This document shows positions 1 to 3,392 of a DNA stretch of 6,201 nucleotides, one piece after another; within the stretch, counting starts at the first letter, position 1, and each line of letters begins with the position of its first letter. The position numbers were made by a program, and so were the translations under genes. This stretch comes from Bacteroidia bacterium (lineage in GTDB: Bacteria > Bacteroidota > Bacteroidia > Bacteroidales > Dysgonomonadaceae). Under the pieces are notes generated by a model. It was not told the DNA's origin and made no database searches. It worked only from the letters and a program-made list of their open reading frames with translations. The DNA lies in contig JAUNRY010000108.1 in the NCBI GenBank assembly GCA_030539475.1, positions 1,049 through 7,249 on the forward strand, given 5' to 3'.

Positions 1-1
1 C

Positions 2-160
2 CGCAACCATGTAGATTTCAACTATACGTTTGTGGATTTGTTGTTTGAGGCTTCTCCTTGCGCTTGTTATACGGCTTCTTTTTATTTTTTACGAAGCCAC
101 AGGCATCGTCTCCCGGGGCGGGCTGCAACCCGGCACTTCAAAACCTGCCGGACTTTATAA
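2..160 (+). CDS. Possible 3' end of an upstream gene (partial, doubtful)
   Basis: This frame is open from the left edge of the window to a TAA at 158-160. The first 17 or so codons look like protein-coding sequence (residues reading HVDFNYTFVDLLFEAS). The following 34 codons are rich in Cys, Arg and His and run through the GC-rich palindromic patch at 112-151, so they look like non-coding DNA read by chance. One explanation is that a real C-terminus has lost its original stop and reads into inserted repeat DNA. Another is that the frame is open by chance. The family is not recognisable. Confidence is low because no start and no homologous motif can be seen. Confidence 0.2.
   Translation, partial: RNHVDFNYTFVDLLFEASPCACYTASFYFLRSHRHRLPGRAATRHFKTCRTL
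112..151. repeat. GC-rich palindromic patch
   Basis: A GC-rich patch interrupts an otherwise AT-rich leader. It contains two imperfect or perfect inverted repeats: CGGG (119-122) with CCCG (129-132) around a partly self-complementary centre, and CCGGCA (130-135) with TGCCGG (146-151) around a 10-nt loop. The two overlap, so they would be alternative folds. The composition and style match the palindromic repeats in the 2736-3290 gap, but the sequence is not the same. It may be a degraded interspersed repeat; a structured leader RNA is the alternative. Confidence 0.4.
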
Positions 161-246
161 ATGTATGGCCAACGTTAGCGAGATTGAACTGTTTTTATCG
201 GACAACAATGGTTTTATCCTAAATTTTTTGCTTCATCGTTCTTATA

Positions 247-278
247 TTGAAATAAAAAATCGTAATTTCGCTTACTAT
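247..278 (+). promoter_or_regulatory. Candidate promoter of the endopeptidase-epimerase operon
   Basis: Positions 262-278 read GTAATTTCGCTTACTAT and match, at 16 of 17 positions, a motif upstream of the minus-strand gene at 3361-6015. The motif ends 30 nt before the ATG at 309. It contains TAATTTCG, one mismatch from the Bacteroidota -7 consensus TAnnTTTG, and a TTG lies upstream at 247-249. The TTG-to-TAATTTCG spacing (13 nt) is shorter than the usual 19-21. The spacing fits better if the downstream TACTAT (273-278) is the -7 box. The role is inferred from position and recurrence only. Confidence 0.35.
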
Positions 279-308
279 TTCAACAGTTTCCAACTATCCG
301 GTTAAAGC

Positions 309-1478
309 ATGAGAAAAATTACTTTTTTGTTCCTTTTATGGATGTTTTCAACGTTATGCTCTATGGCTCAACACAACGATATAAACCGTATCGTACAAGC
401 GGTACAGAAAAAATTTGCACCCGACAGGCGCGTGGTTGTTTTCGATATTAAGCCGTTGTTGCAAAACGACACGGTTGTTTTGGAAGGAGAAACTTCCCAC
501 CCGGGCGCTTACGACGATTTGCTCAGGCAAATTACCGGAAATGTGAAGAACAACATTCGCTTATTGCCCGATGAGGTAATCGGTGAAAAAAACCGGGGCG
601 TGATTTACAATCCGGTGGAAAAGCTGCACGCAAGCAATTCTTACGCCAGCGAAACCGTGTCGGAAGTTTTGCTGGGGATGCCCGTGAAGTTGCTGGACAA
701 AAAAGGCGGCTGGCGGCGCGTGCAAACTCCCGAAGGTTACATCGGGTGGGTTTCGGAAGCCATTCAGCCGCTGAGTGAAGCGGAATTGCGCGCGTACAAC
801 AAAAAACCGAAGGTTGCGGTTACGAGTTTGTATGCGCTTGCGTACGAAAAAGCGAATGTGAAATCGCAAACGGTGTCTAATCTGGTGATTGGCGATATGT
901 TGGTGTTGGAAGGGACGAAAGGGCGGTTTTATCGGGTAGCGTATCCCGACGGGCGCGAAGCGTATATTCAAAAAACCGATGCCGAAGAGCTTACAGATTG
1001 GCTGGAAGGGATTGAATTTACACAGGAAAGTATCGTGAAAACTGCCGGGCAATTTATGGGTGTTCCGTATGTGTGGGGCGGAACTTCGGCTCACGGACTC
1101 GATTGCAGCGGATTCACCAAACTGGTTTATTTCCTGCACGGCATTCTTCTGCCACGCGATGCTTCGCAACAGGCGCTCACCGGAAAATTAATCGATGAAA
1201 CGGGTGATTTTCACAATCTTCAGCCGGGCGATTTGGTGTATTTCGGAACAAGGATAACGGATGAAAATCCGAGAGAAAGGGTGGTTCACGTGGGAATTTA
1301 TATCGGAAACGAGCGTTTTATCCACGCATCGGATTATATTCAAATAGGTAGTTTTAACCCGGCAGACTCGCTTTTTGACGAGTATAACACCAATCGGTAC
1401 CTGCGCGCCAAAAGAATTATCGGCGAAGTGGGTACGAAAGGTATTGAACGGATTTTTGATAATGAGTTTTATGAATAA
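309..1478 (+). CDS. Exported NlpC/P60 (C40) murein endopeptidase, YkfC-like
   Basis: The 389-residue protein begins with a Sec signal peptide (basic MRK, hydrophobic core, cleavage likely after SMA and before Gln21), so it acts in the periplasm. Residues about 24-95 form a small alpha/beta region vaguely like a BON domain. Two bacterial SH3-like segments follow at about 97-155 and 167-225. The NlpC/P60 domain fills about 235-370. The catalytic Cys266 lies in GLDCSGF, His327 in VVHVGIYIG and the third polar residue, His339, in FIHASD. The Cys-His-His order and the 12-residue His-His spacing match Bacillus YkfC, which cleaves gamma-D-Glu-diamino acid bonds in peptides with free L-Ala. Asp265 and Ser267, next to the Cys, are ligand-contacting positions in that family. 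The dipeptide epimerase gene 28 bp downstream supports the YkfC role. No Shine-Dalgarno is visible, as is usual in Bacteroidota. Exact substrate preference is inferred. Confidence 0.93.
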   Translation: MRKITFLFLLWMFSTLCSMAQHNDINRIVQAVQKKFAPDRRVVVFDIKPLLQNDTVVLEGETSHPGAYDDLLRQITGNVKNNIRLLPDEVIGEKNRGVIYNPVEKLHASNSYASETVSEVLLGMPVKLLDKKGGWRRVQTPEGYIGWVSEAIQPLSEAELRAYNKKPKVAVTSLYALAYEKANVKSQTVSNLVIGDMLVLEGTKGRFYRVAYPDGREAYIQKTDAEELTDWLEGIEFTQESIVKTAGQFMGVPYVWGGTSAHGLDCSGFTKLVYFLHGILLPRDASQQALTGKLIDETGDFHNLQPGDLVYFGTRITDENPRERVVHVGIYIGNERFIHASDYIQIGSFNPADSLFDEYNTNRYLRAKRIIGEVGTKGIERIFDNEFYE

Positions 1479-1506
1479 AAGCGAATCGGACCTCGCTTCA
1501 CCCGAT

Positions 1507-2658
1507 ATGAAACAAAACAGGCGTCAATTTATTAAATCATCTGTAACGGTTGCTCTGGCGCTTTCACTGCCGCCATTACCCGCCGTTGCCAAAACGAAAC
1601 AAATAAAATCTTCATCGAAAATGAAACTCTCCTGGACTCCTTACGACCTTGAACTCCGCCACACGTTTACCATTTCCGGATTTTCACGAAAAACCACACC
1701 TGTTGTTTTAACAAAAATTGAATACGACGGACTGGTTGGTTACGGCGAAGCATCGTTGCCGCCGTATTTGGGCGAAACACAGGCTTCGGTTATCGAGTTC
1801 CTGAAAAAAGTGGATTTGTCTGCTTTTTCCGATCCCACTCATTTGGACGAGATTTTAGAATACGTAGAGGGCATCGCTATAAATAATACGGCTGCGAAAG
1901 CATCGGTTGACATTGCGTTGCACGATTTAGCCGGAAAAATCATTGGCGCGCCGTGGCACAAAATGTACGGATTGAACAAAACCGATGTTCCCGATACTAC
2001 ATTTACCATCGGTATTGACACGGATGATGTGGTGCGCGAAAAAACGCGCGAAGCGCTGGGGCGCTTTAATATCCTGAAAGTGAAAGTGGGCGGCCCCGAT
2101 GACAAACGCATGATCGAAACCATCCGTTCCGTTACCGCTTTGCCGCTGGCCGTGGATGCCAACCAAGGGTGGAAAGACCGCCACACGGCGTTGGATATGA
2201 TCCATTGGTTGAAAGAGAAAGGCATTGTGATGGTGGAACAGCCTATGCCGAAACACGATTTGGAAAATATTGCCCGGCTAACGGAAGAAAGTCCGCTGCC
2301 CATTTTTGCCGATGAATCGCTTCAGCGGTTGGCCGATATTGAACGCCTGAAAGGCGTATTTTCGGGTATTAACATTAAACTGATGAAATGCACCGGCATG
2401 CGCGAAGCGTGGAAAATGCGCAATTTCGCCGAAACACTCGGGATGAAAGTAATGATGGGTTGCATGACGGAAACATCGTGCGCCATTTCGGCAGCATCGC
2501 AACTTTACTCCGGAACGGATTTTGCCGATCTCGACGGCGCGTTGCTTATCGCCAACGATTGTTTTGACGGCGCCCAATTACAAAACGGCAAGATTATCGC
2601 CAGTGATTTGCCGGGAATTGGGGTGGAACCAAATCAGAAAATTGGTTTTGGGAAGTAA
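1507..2658 (+). CDS. Tat-exported dipeptide epimerase (L-Ala-D/L-Glu type), enolase superfamily
   Basis: With the start at 1507 the protein has 383 residues and opens with a twin-arginine signal: N4-R5-R6-Q7-F8-I9-K10, a hydrophobic stretch and a probable AVA cleavage at residue 28. The ATG at 1471 is in frame but would add 12 residues before the signal, and the ATG at 1462 still more. A capping domain comes first, then a TIM-like barrel with the muconate-lactonizing-subgroup catalytic set: Lys191-x-Lys193 (KVK), metal ligands Asp217 (DAN), Glu244 (VEQP) and Asp269 (ADES), and the second acid/base Lys291 (INIK). The Asp341-x-Asp343 pair (DLDG) is the hallmark of dipeptide epimerases and binds the substrate's ammonium group. 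Such enzymes interconvert L-Ala-D-Glu and L-Ala-L-Glu. The C40 endopeptidase upstream would supply that dipeptide. Export is the odd point, since the E. coli and B. subtilis enzymes are cytoplasmic. Specificity for Glu at the second position is inferred. Confidence 0.92.
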   Translation: MKQNRRQFIKSSVTVALALSLPPLPAVAKTKQIKSSSKMKLSWTPYDLELRHTFTISGFSRKTTPVVLTKIEYDGLVGYGEASLPPYLGETQASVIEFLKKVDLSAFSDPTHLDEILEYVEGIAINNTAAKASVDIALHDLAGKIIGAPWHKMYGLNKTDVPDTTFTIGIDTDDVVREKTREALGRFNILKVKVGGPDDKRMIETIRSVTALPLAVDANQGWKDRHTALDMIHWLKEKGIVMVEQPMPKHDLENIARLTEESPLPIFADESLQRLADIERLKGVFSGINIKLMKCTGMREAWKMRNFAETLGMKVMMGCMTETSCAISAASQLYSGTDFADLDGALLIANDCFDGAQLQNGKIIASDLPGIGVEPNQKIGFGK

Positions 2659-2735
2659 GCGCATTTTTGTTGTTTTCTAAACTTTCTCTTGTACATCTCA
2701 ATATAGCTTGCCGCGTAGTGGCTAAACAAGAATAA

Positions 2736-2754
2736 CCCCGTATGCAATGCGGGG
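2736..2754. repeat. Stem-loop 1 of intergenic repeat cluster
   Basis: CCCCGTAT pairs with ATGCGGGG around a GCA loop: 8 bp including one G-T pair. It lies 77 bp after the epimerase stop and could help stop transcription, although no T-run follows on the plus strand (GGAAAGAA follows). It is the first element of the palindromic cluster that fills the convergent gap. Confidence 0.6.
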
Positions 2755-2775
2755 GAAAGAACCCCTCTCAAACCC

Positions 2776-2793
2776 CAGCCCCGAAGAGGGCTG
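2776..2793. repeat. Stem-loop 2 of intergenic repeat cluster
   Basis: CAGCCC (2776-2781) pairs with GGGCTG (2788-2793) around a 6-nt loop. A wider alternative pairing joins CCCTCT (2763-2768) to AGAGGG (2785-2790), so the two folds exclude each other. No protein-coding signal accompanies it. Confidence 0.5.
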
Positions 2794-2803
2794 AACTATT
2801 GTG

Positions 2804-2820
2804 GCGCCCTTACAGGGCGC
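2804..2820. repeat. Stem-loop 3 of intergenic repeat cluster
   Basis: GCGCCCT pairs perfectly with AGGGCGC around a TAC loop. This is a 7-bp stem that is almost all G-C. The tight loop and perfect pairing in non-coding DNA suggest that the structure itself is maintained. Confidence 0.6.
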
Positions 2821-2841
2821 AGAGATTTGAGGCTCGTTAAA

Positions 2842-2861
2842 CCCTAACGCGGTGCGTTGGG
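2842..2861. repeat. Stem-loop 4 of intergenic repeat cluster
   Basis: CCC(T)AACGC pairs with GCGTTGGG around a GGT loop: 8 bp with a single bulged T at 2845. Together with stem-loops 3 and 5 it forms a run of three hairpins within 100 bp, which looks like one composite interspersed element rather than unrelated hairpins. Confidence 0.55.
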
Positions 2862-2879
2862 CTGACGTATGTAATGCTT

Positions 2880-2901
2880 TCAGCCTTTATGAGGAGGCTG
2901 A
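2880..2901. repeat. Stem-loop 5 of intergenic repeat cluster
   Basis: TCAGCCT (2880-2886) pairs with AGGCTGA (2895-2901), a perfect 7-bp stem whose 8-nt loop could be narrowed by two G-T pairs. It closes the 2804-2901 hairpin triplet. Confidence 0.55.
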
Positions 2902-2940
2902 TTTAGGCTCAACCCGAAAAGTTGTGGATAGTATCTCAAT

Positions 2941-2967
2941 AGATTTCTCCCTGCGGTCGAAATGACG
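2941..2967 (+). repeat. Left copy of 27-nt inverted repeat
   Basis: This 27-nt block has an inverted partner at 3040-3066, identical at 23 of 27 positions when one is reverse-complemented. Its core CGGTCGAAATGACG resembles an interspersed repeat I recall as common between genes of Bacteroidales. That resemblance is from memory and not checked. The two copies enclose a strong central palindrome. Confidence 0.7.
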
Positions 2968-2986
2968 GTTCATTGAAAAGATATGG

Positions 2987-3025
2987 GCTAAAGAAGGCGG
3001 CGGCAAAGCTGCCGCCTTCTTTAGC
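2987..3025. terminator. Strong 39-nt hairpin, probable bidirectional terminator
   Basis: An 18-bp stem (one G-T pair, otherwise perfect) closes on an AAA loop at 3005-3007. The inner half is GC-rich (GGCGGC / GCCGCC). The outer half is A/T-rich (CTAAAGAAG / CTTCTTTAG), so each strand's transcript would form a GC hairpin running into a U-rich segment. It sits between two genes that point at each other, 328 bp after the epimerase stop and 335 bp after the stop of the minus-strand gene, where a two-way terminator is expected. The flanking inverted repeats suggest it may also belong to a dispersed repeat element. Confidence 0.65.
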
Positions 3026-3039
3026 TCTCTCTACAGGCT

Positions 3040-3066
3040 CGTCACTTCGACCGTAAGGAGAAGTCT
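3040..3066 (-). repeat. Right copy of 27-nt inverted repeat
   Basis: Reverse-complemented, it matches the 2941-2967 block at 23 of 27 positions; all four differences are transitions. In a transcript the two copies could pair across the central hairpin and make one long branched structure of about 126 nt. Confidence 0.7.
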
Positions 3067-3097
3067 CCAACCATTGTCAACAGTTGAATCCACCTGT

Positions 3098-3115
3098 TTT
3101 CGGGTTGTCCCGAAA
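3098..3115. repeat. Stem-loop 6 of intergenic repeat cluster
   Basis: TTTCGGG pairs perfectly with CCCGAAA around a TTGT loop. This 7-bp stem is the first of a second hairpin group that continues to about 3250. Confidence 0.55.
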
Positions 3116-3124
3116 TTTCTAAAC

Positions 3125-3137
3125 GCCACAACGTGGC
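3125..3137. repeat. Stem-loop 7 with AAC loop
   Basis: GCCAC pairs with GTGGC around an AAC loop. The next hairpin downstream has the same loop triplet. Alone this short stem would be unremarkable; it is listed because of the repeated design. Confidence 0.45.
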
Positions 3138-3144
3138 AAGAAGA

Positions 3145-3173
3145 GTAAAGGGCAGGGCAACGCCCTGTTTTAC
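3145..3173. repeat. Stem-loop 8 with AAC loop
   Basis: CAGGGC (3153-3158) pairs with GCCCTG (3162-3167) around AAC, and an outer GTAAA/TTTAC stem (3145-3149 / 3169-3173) extends it across a small bulge. On the minus strand the A/T-rich outer arm could act as a weak terminator for the gene ending at 3361, but it is almost 190 bp downstream of that stop. Confidence 0.5.
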
Positions 3174-3184
3174 GGATACGCTCC

Positions 3185-3275
3185 CCCAAAAACCAAACGC
3201 TGTAAGGGTGTGAGCAAGTCTTTCGCGCTTTCAGCGCTTTCAGCGCGAATTTCCGCAAGTCCACAAGTTTTTGGG
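3185..3275. repeat. Wide inverted repeat enclosing a 9-nt tandem repeat
   Basis: CCCAAAAA (3185-3192) and TTTTTGGG (3268-3275) are perfect inverted copies 75 nt apart. Inside, TTCGCGCT (3222-3229) pairs with AGCGCGAA (3242-3249). The unit GCGCTTTCA occurs twice in tandem (3225-3233, 3234-3242), followed by GCGC. Because each unit contains half of a palindrome, two small hairpins or one larger one can form. GCAAGTC is also repeated directly (3213-3219 and 3254-3260). Confidence 0.55.
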
Positions 3276-3287
3276 AAGATCCTTGGT

Positions 3288-3392
3288 TTACCATTCCCCG
3301 ATTTTTCTTAATTCGTCCGCATCGAGAGATCCAAAATAAGCAATTTGTTTACACAATATATTATTGATAAGTGCTTTCAACCGGAATCTCAT
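3288..3392 (-). CDS. Possible 34-residue small protein
   Basis: An ATG at 3390-3392 opens a 34-codon frame ending in TAA at 3288-3290. It overlaps the last 32 bp of the MG2/plug gene in a shifted frame. Its second half reads like a genuine protein end (QIAYFGSLDADELRKIGEW), with a balanced, amphipathic composition unlike the shadow frames nearby. Its stop falls at the border of the palindromic cluster. It could be a translationally coupled small protein, the remnant of a gene cut off by repeat insertion, or chance. The pattern IAY-G-x-(I/L)-D-x-x-x-L faintly recalls the C-terminal part of sugar nucleotidylyltransferases, but the match is too short to name a family. Confidence 0.2.
   Translation of the reverse strand: MRFRLKALINNILCKQIAYFGSLDADELRKIGEW

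Larger units (their letters stand above)
2659..3360. other. Gene-free convergent gap of 702 bp
   Basis: No open frame here has convincing protein character. The first 77 bp (2659-2735) are plain sequence with no clear structure. From 2736 to about 3290 the gap is a cluster of palindromes and inverted repeats, listed separately. From about 3291 to 3360 the DNA is AT-rich and contains most of a 34-codon minus-strand frame. No transposase, tRNA, rRNA or CRISPR unit is visible. The cluster probably grew by insertion of small non-coding elements where two genes converge and an insertion does least harm. Confidence 0.7.

Noticed and set aside
25..32. TACGTTTG, an exact match to the Bacteroidota -7 consensus TAnnTTTG
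   Set aside because: No TTTG is present at the expected spacing upstream, it lies about 277 nt before the nearest start, and it falls within the coding-like left-edge frame. An 8-mer with two free positions is common by chance.
30..305. 91-codon plus-strand frame ending just before the endopeptidase gene
   Set aside because: It crosses the GC-rich palindromic patch and the candidate promoter, changes composition abruptly and shows no recognisable motif. It is probably leader DNA that happens to be open.
561..1169. 202-codon minus-strand frame inside the endopeptidase gene
   Set aside because: It is antisense to a well-supported NlpC/P60 gene, and its His/Phe/Arg-rich composition is typical of a shadow frame.
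1839..2577. Three minus-strand frames inside the epimerase gene
   Set aside because: They are antisense to a gene with a complete set of enolase-superfamily residues, and none shows a family motif.
2736..3290. CRISPR array
   Set aside because: The palindromes differ in sequence and spacing and there are no identical repeats with regular spacers.
3031..3294. 87-codon minus-strand frame in the convergent gap
   Set aside because: It runs straight through five palindromic elements and one arm of the 27-nt inverted repeat, so its residues mirror repeat DNA. Its composition is not protein-like.
2659..3360. Insertion sequence or integron remnant
   Set aside because: No transposase or integrase fragment could be read in any frame, and no target-site duplication was seen around the cluster.
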